Below are positions 22,165 through 31,789 of a stretch of 64,000 nt of DNA, one piece after another. Made by a program: the position numbers and the translations under genes. The DNA lies in contig JAUPFV010000004.1 of NCBI GenBank assembly GCA_036936605.1, positions 186,328,807-186,392,806 of the forward strand, written 5' to 3'. The notes beneath the pieces were generated by a model, which searched no databases, was not told the DNA's origin, and was given only the letters and a program-made list of their open reading frames with translations. Origin of the DNA: Limnanthes douglasii subsp. nivea. Taxonomy: Eukaryota; Streptophyta; Magnoliopsida; Brassicales; Limnanthaceae. Within the stretch, counting starts at the first letter, position 1, and each line of letters starts with the position of its first letter.

Positions 22165-24996
22165 TTATTCATCTTCAGAGCCCTCTTCGGATGAATCTTC
22201 TTCGGACGATGAGGATGGAACATGGTCAAAGGCCTCATTGGAGCGCCGTTCGATGGGAATTACATTCCAAAAGCTGGAAAGGTTGATCTTAGGGTATGTA
22301 GCATGAATTTCTTGGAGGAGGGTGATGGTTTTCTCTTCTTTGCCATTACTGATAGCTGCCAACATATCTTTGGTGCACTCATCTTCCGCAACAGTGACAA
22401 CAAGTTGTTTTTCTTTTTCAAAGTTAGACTTGAGAGAAGTTATTTCATCGATTTAGTTTTTCTCTTCCGTTTCACTCTTGTTGAGAGAAGTTTAAAGGTC
22501 ATCGAATTTCTTCTTTTCAGCAGCTAAGTCTTCAATTGGTCAATTTCTCCTTGGTACGCGGTTTTGGGTTCTTCCTTGTCGATTCGATGTAGTTCTCGGA
22601 GATACTTTTAACATGAAGAAGTACTCGGAGACATTCAGATCTTCCCATCCGAAATCCATGAAACTGATCTTTTATATGATCACCAAAAAAAAATTCAATT
22701 GTTTCTCAGCTTAAGCAACACGTTTGTAGCGAACCATATCTTCAGCCATACTTTTCAAGTGACTTTCAAAGGCTTTGATTTCTTTATTAAGTCTTTTCGC
22801 TGAAATATTAAGATCGGAAAACGGTAGAAGAGCAGTTATGACTTCCTAGGAAGGCTTCTCAGGAGGAAAAACTACTAGGCTAGGCCGATGAATAAAATCT
22901 AAAGATGTTAAAGGAACAGTAACTTGCGGAGATGCAACTCCAGAGGAAGCAGGTGCAGATCTCCTACCAAAGTTATGCAGATGGGCTTGTATGTCTTGAA
23001 TAACTAGATCCTTGTCGCCAGCAAGCACTTTATTGATCGAAGTTAATGAAACTATCAGGGTCGAAATGATCAACAACTTGGTTATCTTCTACAACAACAG
23101 TTTCATGTTGCTGATTGATGACGATTGTAGTGTTATCTTCATTTTCGTTTTGACTACTTTGCTGATTATTCGCAGCTATAACTTCGTTGTCATCAGACAA
23201 TACTTCTTCGACCACCTCCCCTACTTTCTTTCTTTTTCTCTTGTAGGGGCTAGCTCTAATGGTGTTTTTCTTTTTCAAAGGTGCAGCAGTTTTCATCTTT
23301 TTTGGAGAAGGTCTTTTTTGTTTCAAACCTTTTGGCTTCGGATCTCTTGAAGGGCTAGCACCAGATGTACTAGCTGCCTTTTTATTCTTCAGAAGATGGG
23401 CGTCTGATCTATTACGGATTGGTAAGAGCACTTTGCAATCGGGATAGACTAATCTCTTCACAGCTTGTCAAGGATTGGGCGGCTCCATCAAGTTTTTGAG
23501 GGGAAATGCTCCATAGGTGATCGGAAACAAGTGATTGTTACGGAAATTAATGGGTTCGAAGGTCGTATGAAAGGCGTTATTCCATTCATTTCAGTCCAAT
23601 CAGCAAGTTTTTTGAAAGTTTATTTAGCATGTTCTCGTCGAATGGCATAACGCCTCGAGATTTTTATTCGGAATGTATAAATTGATAACAAATAAGGATA
23701 GTATAAGTTGATATTTTAATTCAGAAAAATAGTATCAAGAGACTTACAGTTACTCCTCTAGATGAGGTTCAATCTTGATGGTTTGACTTCGGATATGACT
23801 TTACCACTTTCTCATGCTCCTAAAATAAAGATGAATTTTTGCTTCGAGGAGTTTGTCGGTGATTTTTAAGTCATCATCCAAAGTAAGATAGTATAAAGAA
23901 AGTACTAGTCCCTTTAACAAATTGGTTAGGGATATGAAATCTTTGATGCAGATGGGGATCTTGGATAGTCGAGAGGCCATGATTACAGAAAGAAGAGTGA
24001 ACCACTGGTTTGGTATTAGTTGGGTCGGACACAAATTTAGGAGTTCGAAGTAATCCACTAGCATAGGGACTAGTGGGAATCGAAACCCCCAGTTGATTAT
24101 TTCTCGATAAACAACCAGTTCGTCTTGTTTGCAGTCTAGGGATGTTTCACCTTTTTGGGAAGACGAAGTGTAATGTTGTATCCCATTCTCATTGCTTCTT
24201 TAAATTACTATATTGGCTCTCTTCATTGTATATGTATGAAACGCTTTTTATAGCCATAACGTAATTGGCATCAAGAGTCCTCAATTTTTTTACCAATTGT
24301 CGCTCTCTCCTCTTCGGATATGGTAATAAGATCTTTCTTTTCTTTTGGTCTACACATTTTTTCTTTTGTAGCATTTTCTGATCTTTTGAAGCTTCCTCCT
24401 CGGTATCAGCTTCATTGTTTGACTGAGTAGCATCTGAATCAACCGCTGCTTCTGACGCTTCGTCTCTCAGTTTGGGAGGATTATTCGAGGGATTTTGTTG
24501 AGATAATATAGTTGTCTCAAAAATTTCCCTCGGGGGAGAAAACATGGTAGATGGATTTGATGTAACATCAGCATCATGTCCCATAGCTATAGAAGTCTTT
24601 TTTAGGAGCTCGTGAAGAATAAGTTGAGGAAGGGGTTGCTTCGGATTGCTTTAGAGAAGATCTCCTTATTTCAAAACTAATTCGAGGTGATGATTTGGTA
24701 AGAGACGGTGAGATCCTAGGTGTTTTTGGCGTTCGAGTTTTTGAAGATTGACTTTCTTCTATAATAGGCGAAGGCAAAAAAGAAGGAACTTTAGAAGGAT
24801 CGAAACTATCGTAATAAATGGTCTTTGTAGATGTTCCAAAGGGAGTGTTTCTTATCAACCTAGCAGCTCTATATTCTTCTTCTCTTTCGTTGATACAGAA
24901 ATAATCGTAAGCTCCAAACACGTTGTCTAATTTTGGAGATTTAGGTTCTTTGGGAATTCTGGCCTTGGATATTTTGGATTTTCAATGCTTTCTCAT
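22165..24996 (-). pseudogene. aORF of element A
   Basis: Antisense extra gene of unknown function, starting at the ATG at 24996 (position equivalent to K's start). Exon 1: YDYFCINEREEEYRAARLI at 24870-24921, Ser/Thr/Pro-rich linker, internal MGHDAD at 24584, acidic tract, MAIKSVSYIYNEESQYS at about 24210-24255, and the globular domain (LLNLCPTQLIPNQWFTLLSV) at 23801-24064. A splice donor GTAAGTCTC at 23747 starts an intron ending near 23660. Exon 2: the GVASPQVT and Lys-rich, NLS-like region with KRKRKK (23030-23461), a coiled coil (22370-22840), and the C-terminus 22165-22365 (IHATYPKINLSSFWNVIP) with an acidic Ser/Glu tail. Interrupted in several places. Confidence 0.7.
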
Positions 24997-25154
24997 AAAC
25001 TGGTAGAAGGTTGATCGGAAAATATGAATTTTTAAGTGAAGGTAGCCAGTAAGTTTGAAAAAACCGATGAAGGTAGCAAAGGAGTTTAGAGGTTGTCTGC
25101 ACTTTCTCTCTCAAGGAATTTTGTTTATGGATCACAAAATGAGTTGCAAAGGAA

Positions 25155-25161
25155 TTTTATA
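25155..25161 (-). promoter_or_regulatory. TATA box of element A aORF
   Basis: TATAAAA on the minus strand (CTTATAAAATTCC), about 160 bp before the aORF ATG, with a CTTGAGAGAGAAAGTG leader between them. It lies outside the LTR, so the aORF does not appear to depend on the LTR promoter. Confidence 0.5.
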
Positions 25162-25511
25162 AGAGGAGAAAAGACGTGTTGAGAAGTGGAAAAGATTTAT
25201 GATGATTGGGTAGAATTTGAAACGATTGTGTAAATAAAGGTTCGACACATGCTACTCTAAGGGCCTAGTTAAAGGCCTAGCACCTAGAGGGTCATGATTT
25301 GTTAAGAAGTAGGTATCAGATTGATTGACCTACTTCGGATTATTATTACTTCGAATTGAGATATGAGAGGATGATCTGTGGACATATTTCAATGTATTTA
25401 GAACGAATAATGATGTAACGGAACGATTGACCTACTTCAGATTATGGAAGAGGAAATTATCATCGTTTTTGCTTAGATTCGAAGTTAATTAGTTCTCATT
25501 CATTTACTGAC

Positions 25512-25839
25512 ATGAGAACTATGGGGGCTACTGGTAAGGAAGTGGAAATCTAAGGACTAAAATGTAAATAATAAAACATTATATAGCAGATTATAAAGTT
25601 AGAAGAGGAATTTAGAACTATGTATTTTAATCATGGACTAAAGTGTGATTATGTAACCTTTCAATTGTAAACTAAGTCTTTGTGCCTCTATATAAAACTC
25701 AGGCCTGATCTAATCAAGGGGTTGGATTTTTTGAGTTAGAACATTTGAGCACTCTAGCTTTCTCTCTCTTGAATCTATTTCTCTCTCTAAAACTTACTTA
25801 TTTCATTTACTAAAGTGATTCAGATAATCATACTCATTA
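25512..25839 (+). repeat. Polypurine tract and 3' LTR of element A
   Basis: The purine tract GAGAACTATGGGGGCTAC ends at 25531. The LTR starts TGGTAAGG at 25532 and ends CATACTCATTA at 25839, followed by the ATATG duplication (25840-25844). At 308 bp it keeps about 50 bp that the 5' LTR lacks. Confidence 0.9.
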
Positions 25840-25844
25840 ATATG

Positions 25845-27382
25845 GACATGTTTAACGTTGTCAATCTTTTTGTTAGGATTTCTAAGCGCTGGTACGTTGC
25901 TCCGACATTCTTTAACTCAAACAGCATTACCTTGTATGATGTGATCACAGATGACACAAGGAGCTTAGAACATGGAAATGTGCAAGAACTAGATGAACAA
26001 CTTGAAAAAGAAGATGAGCTTGAAGTTGAAGATATTCTTATTTTACCGGCTGGTCCAACAACTCGATCAAGAGCAAAACAATTTAACAAAGTTGTTGGAG
26101 GATTGCTTAATCAACTAGAGAATCCACGTGATCAAAACAGCAAGTATGGTGGAAAAGCTTGTCAAACCACTTTGGTCTTGATTCAAGCTAATTGATTTCA
26201 ACAAATGAGAAAGTGTCTCTATTGTACTATTTTTCACTTGTTCAAGTTTTGTCCCAATGGGTTTTCTTGACAAGGTTTTTAATGAGGCAATTTTTTCACT
26301 TCACCATTGCCCATTTGTTGAAATAAAAGCCCAAGGCCCATCTACACCAAAAGCCACGTCTTTGGAGGAGGGAAGGGTCTGATTTCCAGCTTATATCATT
26401 AATACTTTGTATTTTCAATATTAAAGCATTTTGTTTCCAAGAAAAGCCTTAATTGTTTTAAAGGCATGCATTATGTTTCCAAGAACAGCCTTAATTGTGT
26501 TCAAGGCTAGTTCTTTCTCCTATAAAAATTATGTACTCAGAATTCTAATGGTTAGACTATCTTTGATTCTGAAAAAACTTCTTAAGCTTTACTCTTCTCT
26601 TGTTGGTGTGTAATATCCACAAGAAAACCTGTTCTTCATTTGGTGCATCATATCCAAAGGAAGATCAGTTGGAATATCAAAGGCCTTTCCACAACCTTTG
26701 TGTGACCTATCGATCCACATCCTTTGATCCTTGAATCCTTTTGCGTTCCTGGTTGCAAAGTTATCCCTATCCCATTTCAGAGTGCCGATTCTAGGAGGAG
26801 TTTATCATTGTAGCAGTGTATACCTCTTCCAGTGATAAAATTTGTACTCTCCCGATATTTTAAATCCATTTGGATATGATTATACCCGACATAAGAATCC
26901 ATGAAAGAGAGTAGTCGGTTCCCAAAGGTCGAGTCAACTAACTGATCTAAACTAGCTAGAGGGAAAGGATCTCCGGGACAAGCTCTATTTAGATCGGTGA
27001 AATCCACGCACATTCTCCACTTGTTATTCTTCTTCTTTACTAAGACCGGATTAGCAGTCCACAAAGGATATTATGACTCGCATATGTGACCCATTTTAGT
27101 TAAACGATCCACCTCTGACATAATAGGTTCGGATATTTCTTCCGAAAAAGATCTTCTTTTATATATGATCAAACGAACATTAACATTCAGTGGAACCCAT
27201 GTGACATCCTCTGTACACCATGCAAACAAATGTAATTTTGTTAATAAAAACTTGATTAAACTTTGTTTTACCTCCAGAGATAGTTTCGTACCGATTTTGA
27301 GGCTTTTACCCAGAGAAAAGACATGATCCTCAAAGCTGTCGTCTGGGACCATGAACCCGGGAGCTTCCATCGGATCATCCAC
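25845..27382 (-). pseudogene. Reverse transcriptase of element H, split by solo LTR copy 2
   Basis: 27071-27382 is the linker and RT N-terminus (VDDPMEAPGFMVPDDSFEDH, VDRLTKMGHICES). 26813-27064 follows in the same frame after one TAA: PLWTANPVLVKKKNNKWRM, VDFTDLNRACPGDPFPLASL, FMDSYVGYNHIQM, RGIHCY. The solo LTR (25937-26807) interrupts the codons of CYKVM. Reading resumes at 25936 with YKVMLFELKN and GATYQRL, but is then joined to EILTKRLTTLN, so the catalytic YIDD segment has been deleted. At 25844 element A cuts the frame; the rest of pol lies at 2440-4596. Confidence 0.8.
25937..26807 (+). repeat. Solo LTR, copy 2, inside RT of element H
   Basis: An 871-bp TGATGTGATC...GGAGTTTATCA element with a perfect TTGTA duplication on both sides (25932-25936, 26808-26812). 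25938-26195 is an open frame running through the LTR start: acidic (EQLEKEDELEVEDILIL), then AGPTTRSRAKQFNKVVGG and a TGA-terminated end near 26195. It matches the C-terminal end seen in many plant Ty3/gypsy polyproteins, so in the parent element pol probably ended inside its 3' LTR. A TATA box lies at 26521-26528 (TATAAAAA). Confidence 0.85.
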
Positions 27383-27960
27383 GGGATTAGATCCCGAGGG
27401 AACCCCCGCTGACTGTTATTATTTCTTTACCTCAACCCCCTTAACTTGTTTAGGGGCCAAGGTTCCTCGGTAGCACTCTCTTGTAATCTCTTGATTGCTT
27501 CTAACTATTCCCATATTGTTTCCCACAACGTATTTAAACATGGATGAATAGTCGATTACACATCATGCATTTTAGATAACCAGGACCTTCCGAAGATAGC
27601 CTTATAAGATGGAAGGCATCTCCCAACACAAACAGGACTGTGACTACCTTTTTTAACGGTCCCCTGCCCAACTCAACCATTCCCTTGAATTCTCTAACTA
27701 CCTCAATTGTAGCCCAGTTCAATCCGGCTATCGTTCGATCCGATCGTAGGATCGTAGGGGGGTTTTGATCTGGTTGTAAGTAGTAATAAACATAATATTG
27801 GCTGAACTACCTGTATCAATTAGAATTTTTCGTATGTCGTTCCCAACTATCTATGCCCCGATAACTATCGCATCCACATATAGACCAGCTACATCTCTCA
27901 TATCGTCATCTTTGAAGGAAGTATTGAAGACAGATTTGTATATAGATGTGGTGAAGCGCC
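27383..27960 (-). pseudogene. Protease region of element H
   Basis: Minus-strand aspartic protease. The catalytic Asp-Thr-Gly is intact at 27809-27817 in the sequence KILIDTGSSANIMF. Upstream are an MRDVAGLYVDAIVIG-like stretch and the FNTSFKDDD region. 27534-27722 covers the C-terminal half (IEVVREFKGMVELGRGPLKK), where a frameshift or small deletions spoil the usual YNAIIGRPWL region. The only protease in the window with an unchanged catalytic triplet, but its reading frame is broken. Confidence 0.7.
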
Positions 27961-28700
27961 TGCTTCCAGAACTGTGTTGTTAGACTAACAATGTGTCTCT
28001 TTCGAGAATAATTTGATATTCCTGCAAAAGTATATCCTCCAAAAATTGTTAGTGATTCAAAAAAAGCACACGACATTTATGTTGTTTATGCCTGGTTTTG
28101 GGTCTAAGTACTCAGCGTAGATATGGAATTCATTAATAGATTTTTTATCAATTTCTTGCGATATTATTAAAGCATCGTCTTTCTTTAAGACAACTTCTTC
28201 TTTTGGAGCAAATAAGGAATTCTTCTTCACAAACACGGTTAACTTCCCATTTTCTATCAAGTATTATATTTCTTTTTTTAATGCAACACAATCCTTCATA
28301 TCATGACTGATGTCCTCATGATACTAGAAGTATTTATTTTTTTGTTGTCCCTCGGAGTCTCCATTGGAAATGACTTATGGAATTGTAAATTTGAACGTGC
28401 TTTCTCAAAGATAGTTGCCACACATTCAATCAACTCGGCATATGAGTTGGCCTGACCCACTTGTTTGATATTGGTCGGACGTACTGTTGAGTCTTGAGTA
28501 CTGCTGCATACTCTTTCACTCTTTGAGATGCCTACCTTATAATTTGGACAGGTGCTTGAGGTCATATTGTACTTGTTGGTTACGATACCTGCTGTTGGAC
28601 ATTCGCTGGTGGAGCATTGGTTCTTATTATCGTCGGATCCTGATAAAATTTGTTTAGATTAAATTGTGACATCGACTCTAATTTCGACGCCCTGGTTTCT
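27961..28700 (-). pseudogene. 3' part of gag of element H
   Basis: Minus strand. 28057-28260 is the nucleocapsid end and linker to protease (MIENGKLTVFVKKN). 28296-28565 is the linker and pre-knuckle region (QANSYAELIECVATIFEKAR, HKSFPMETPRDNKK); the knuckle is degenerate. 28566-28700 has a Gln/Pro-rich stretch (NLNKFYQDPT, KETRASKLES). The capsid part is missing: gag is joined at about 28700-28710 to a Helitron helicase fragment. The same segment is repeated at 28758-29180. Confidence 0.7.
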
Positions 28701-29237
28701 TTTACCAAAATTCAATCGGATACAAAAGCTCAAAACTTTATTGAATTCCCACATGCTTTAATGCAACACAATCCTTCATATCATGACTGATGTCCTCATG
28801 ATACTAGAAGTATTTATTTTTTTGTTGTCCCTCGGAGTCTCCATTGGAAATGACTTATGGAATTGTAAATTTGAACGTGCTTTCTCAAAGATAGTTGCCA
28901 CACATTCAATCAACTCGGCATATGAGTTGGCCTGACCCACTTGTTTGATATTGGTCGGACGTACTGTTGAGTCTTGAGTACTGCTGCATACTCTTTCACT
29001 CTTTGAGATGCCTACCTTATAATTTGGACAGGTGCTTGAGGTCATATTGTACTTGTTGGTTACGATACCTGCTGTTGGACATTCGCTGGTGGAGCATTGG
29101 TTCTTATTATCGTCGGATCCTGATAAAATTTGTTTAGATTAAATTGTGACATCGACTCTAATTTCGACGCCCTGGTTTCTTTTACCAAAATTCAATCGGA
29201 TACAAAAGCTCAAAACTTTATTGAATTCCCACATGCT
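28278..29237. repeat. Perfect 480-bp direct tandem duplication
   Basis: 28278-28757 and 28758-29237 read identically throughout, including an 89-codon minus-strand frame in each. The unit holds the H gag end and the start of a Helitron fragment, so it was duplicated after those two became joined. The shared TTTA at the borders is compatible with slippage or unequal exchange. Confidence 0.9.
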
Positions 29238-29360
29238 TTACCTATAGAATCTGAGCTTAAATAAGTGTGACTTTTACCAGGTACTAAAATTAATATAAAG
29301 TTATTTATCGCTGACGCTGTATTGTTTTTTTGAGTAATTATTGTTCTTTCCGTTAATAGG
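29190..29360 (-). pseudogene. Helitron helicase fragment next to H gag
   Basis: Matches 35240-35370, part of the Pif1-like helicase of the main Helitron here: shared AAGTGTGACTTTTACCAGGT and TTATTTATCGCTGA stretches. A short piece is also present at 28705-28757 because of the tandem duplication. Too short and broken to encode anything. It appears to come from a second Helitron copy or a rearranged part of the same one. Confidence 0.55.
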
Positions 29361-29635
29361 CAATGTGGAAGACTCAAAACCTACAAAATTTATTTCAAAC
29401 TTCTAACTATTAATACAAAGTTATTATAAGAACAATATAAAAAAAGATAAAACTTACGAGTCAGATATAAAATTTGTGTAAACATAAATAATAATAATAA
29501 TAATAATAATAAGTCTTAACTTATTCATAAAATATTTGACCAAAATGTATCTAAACATAAATAAATAATAAATAATAAAGTCTCTTAACTTACTAATAAA
29601 ATATTTGACTTTAAGACTTGTGAAAACAGCAAAAA
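29361..29635. repeat. A+T-rich stretch with a (TAA)n microsatellite
   Basis: About nine ATA/TAA units at 29486-29512, and a shorter AATAAATAATAAATAATAAA tract near 29560. No gene recognised. Confidence 0.6.
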
Positions 29636-30520
29636 GATGCTGATCCACTTTTTTCAATGGCTTGTATATTGGCGTCTCTTGCTATTTCACTCCATAAAGT
29701 TATCCTTCTTTCTTCGTTACTATATTAAGAGAAAATTATAGCAATTAATATAAAAGTCTAATTCTAACAAAACAAATTATGAAAAGAAAAACAAACCTTA
29801 GGGTTTGAAGTATAAACTTTAATTTGCGCTCTACTCTTGAAAAAATTTCAATGGGTCTATTCTCTAACAGTTGTACTGCATAGATTTGTCCCAAGATATC
29901 TACGGATACAAAAAAATTGTTAAATATAATACAACAAATTGAAGATAAATTTGTTTTCGAAACTTAAATTATAAAACATTAGATTGGTTACCTGTTGGAG
30001 AAGAATAGTTTCCAACACGCTCGGCAAAACAATTAAAATCCACCAAATATAATCGACGGTTTGGTATTTTTGGTCCCATATTTTCAATTTTTCGAATAGA
30101 AGTCTTACGACTAAACTCAAGTTTTCCGGCATGAGTAACAACTTTAGAAAAGTCTTTTTTCTTTTTGCTGTAAAACCCGCTGCTTTATAAACAATTCCGA
30201 CCTCAAACTGGGCAGAAAAATAATCACTATCCCAAGATTTCATGGTTGCTTGGATAGCATCTCCCCGTGATTGAAAAATAAATAAATAGATTATATAATT
30301 ATAATGGAGTCAAAGTTGATGCAATAAAATATATAAGAAAATTTAAAAAAAATATTCTCACATCTGTGTCAACCAGGATGCAATCTAAATTTGTGACTTT
30401 TTCTGGGTCATTAAAATCTTTTTTCTTCCAAATCTGACAAATACGAACCCGGATCTTTTGACTCCTTTCATATGGTTGTAAATAACGTAAAGACGTGATA
30501 TTCACAACTGTAACTGCACG
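29636..30520 (-). pseudogene. Replication protein A-like (OB-fold) gene, probably Helitron-encoded
   Basis: Minus strand, in several exons or broken frames. 30340-30505: RYLQPYERSQKIRVRICQIW, NLDCILVDTD, the first strands of an RPA70-type OB fold. 30160-30270: GDAIQATMKSWDSDYF and QFEVGIVYKAAGF. About 29990-30110, in another frame: PKIPNRRLYLVDFNCFAERV. 29830-29905: DILGQIYAVQLLENRPIEIF. 29640-29730: ERRITLWSEIARDANIQAIE, the VTLW-type strand of the second fold. RPA1-like genes are carried by many plant Helitrons beside Rep-helicase; here a Rep-helicase lies on the same strand at 34.7-37.8 kb. A host RPA70 pseudogene is the alternative. I could not fix the exon borders. Confidence 0.6.
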
Positions 30521-30724
30521 AAAAAAAGAGTGATTATTATAGTCTATAGTGATTTTTTATTTTCAATAGAAGTATAATAATTTATGTGTAAGAAAATCAA
30601 ACAAAGAAAAAAGTAAGAGTGAGATGTATTAGAAGATATTTAATTTTACCTTAAAAACTGACTGATATGTTCTCTAAAAAGGCTGATATGTTTTCCAAAA
30701 GAGAAACTCATACGCATGAGTGAA

Positions 30725-30918
30725 AAAGAAATAATACTTACCTTCTACATATAATTATGTTTTAGAAATATCATAAGTGGAAAATAGGTGTCATCACTGA
30801 ATGATGCACGATCCTTGTTTTAAAGAAATAATACTTACCTTCTACATATAATTATGTTTTAGAAATATCATAAGTGGAAAATAGGTGTCATCACTGAAGG
30901 ATGCAGGATCCTTGTTTA
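30725..30918. repeat. 97-bp direct tandem duplication upstream of the RPA-like gene
   Basis: Units 30725-30821 and 30822-30918 differ at only a few bases. Each contains, on the minus strand, AGAAGGTAAGTATT, a good splice-donor match, so it may duplicate an upstream exon end of the RPA-like gene. 30521-30724 is A+T-rich. Confidence 0.7.
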
Positions 30919-31789
30919 ATTCCACGTGGAAAGAAGGCAACACCTGTGAAACATAACTTAAGTAAATTGTTGATACCTCTAAATCAGAAATAAGTGAAAT
31001 TGAAACTTGTGAAATAGAGTAAAATAAGAACCTTTTAAATAATAATTAATTTACCCACATAAAGAGGGATTTCTGTTTTGTCCTAGTTCTCAACTTCTTT
31101 TCTAATTTCTGTTCTGTCCTCGTTCCCAGCTTCTTCTCTGCAACCGATGATTCTGGTTCCTTTATAGAAACACATCTTATTCGGAATGAAGATTTCTGAT
31201 TTCATTCTAACTAGAAGAAATCAAAAACCTTTGCTTCAACTATTTTCTGCCCTCTTTTCCTGAAGGAAAAATCGAATTCAGGTTACTACGATATGGGGGT
31301 GAATCGTTTTGCTTTATATGATGTATAATGAAACTGAAGCAGAAAACGTGCATATAATTAATTTTAAAAAGTTTATTAACTTTGAAACGTTGTTTCTCAA
31401 ACAACAATTTTTTCTTATTAATTTTTATTAATAGAAGAAACATTTTATTGATAAAGAATATCTGAAAAATTACAAAGCTATGGACCAAATTTGAAACAAC
31501 AACAAAATTTGGGCCCAATATAAAAAAAATTCAATAATAATTCGCGTCACTATACTCCCGTCTCACTAACTTTCAGACTTTCTCTCTCCTTTGCCTCCAC
31601 CGTTACTAAGCTTGAAACAGAGACTAAATTTTGAGCCAAAATCCAAAACAAAGACAAAACAACTTTGTAAACAAGACAAAAATGGATTCATCAAGGTCAA
31701 TTGAGGCTTAAATAGCCCAAATCTAAGCTCTCCAGAAGAACAATAGACATACTAACATTTGGTGCACACTGATGATTAAACTTCTAATT
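30919..31789. other. No gene recognised
   Basis: A+T-rich. A short imperfect repeat (TTCTGTTTTGTCCTAGTTCT and TTCTGTTCTGTCCTCGTTCC) lies at 31070-31130. The part next to 31790 is presumably the 3' untranslated region of the minus-strand LINE; I saw no clear poly(A) tail. Confidence 0.4.

Larger units (their letters stand above)
4597..25839 (+). mobile_element. Element A: Tat-lineage Ty3/gypsy LTR retrotransposon with nested insertions
   Basis: Complete outline on the plus strand: 5' LTR 4597-4864, primer-binding site, gag start, [B1/B2 insertion 6126-17529], protease, RT, RNase H, archaeal RNase H, integrase, tandem repeats, antisense aORF, polypurine tract and 3' LTR 25532-25839. A 5-bp direct repeat ATATG flanks it (4592-4596 and 25840-25844), which fixes both ends and shows insertion into pol of element H. 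By hand the two LTRs differ at about 10% of aligned positions, and the 5' copy lacks about 50 bp near its middle. The coding parts are heavily mutated, so the element is old and dead. Confidence 0.9.

Noticed and set aside
29636..30520. A functional host RPA70 gene
   Set aside because: Frames are broken in at least three places, the N-terminal and C-terminal domains are not seen, and the neighbours are Helitron parts. A degenerate Helitron passenger is more likely.
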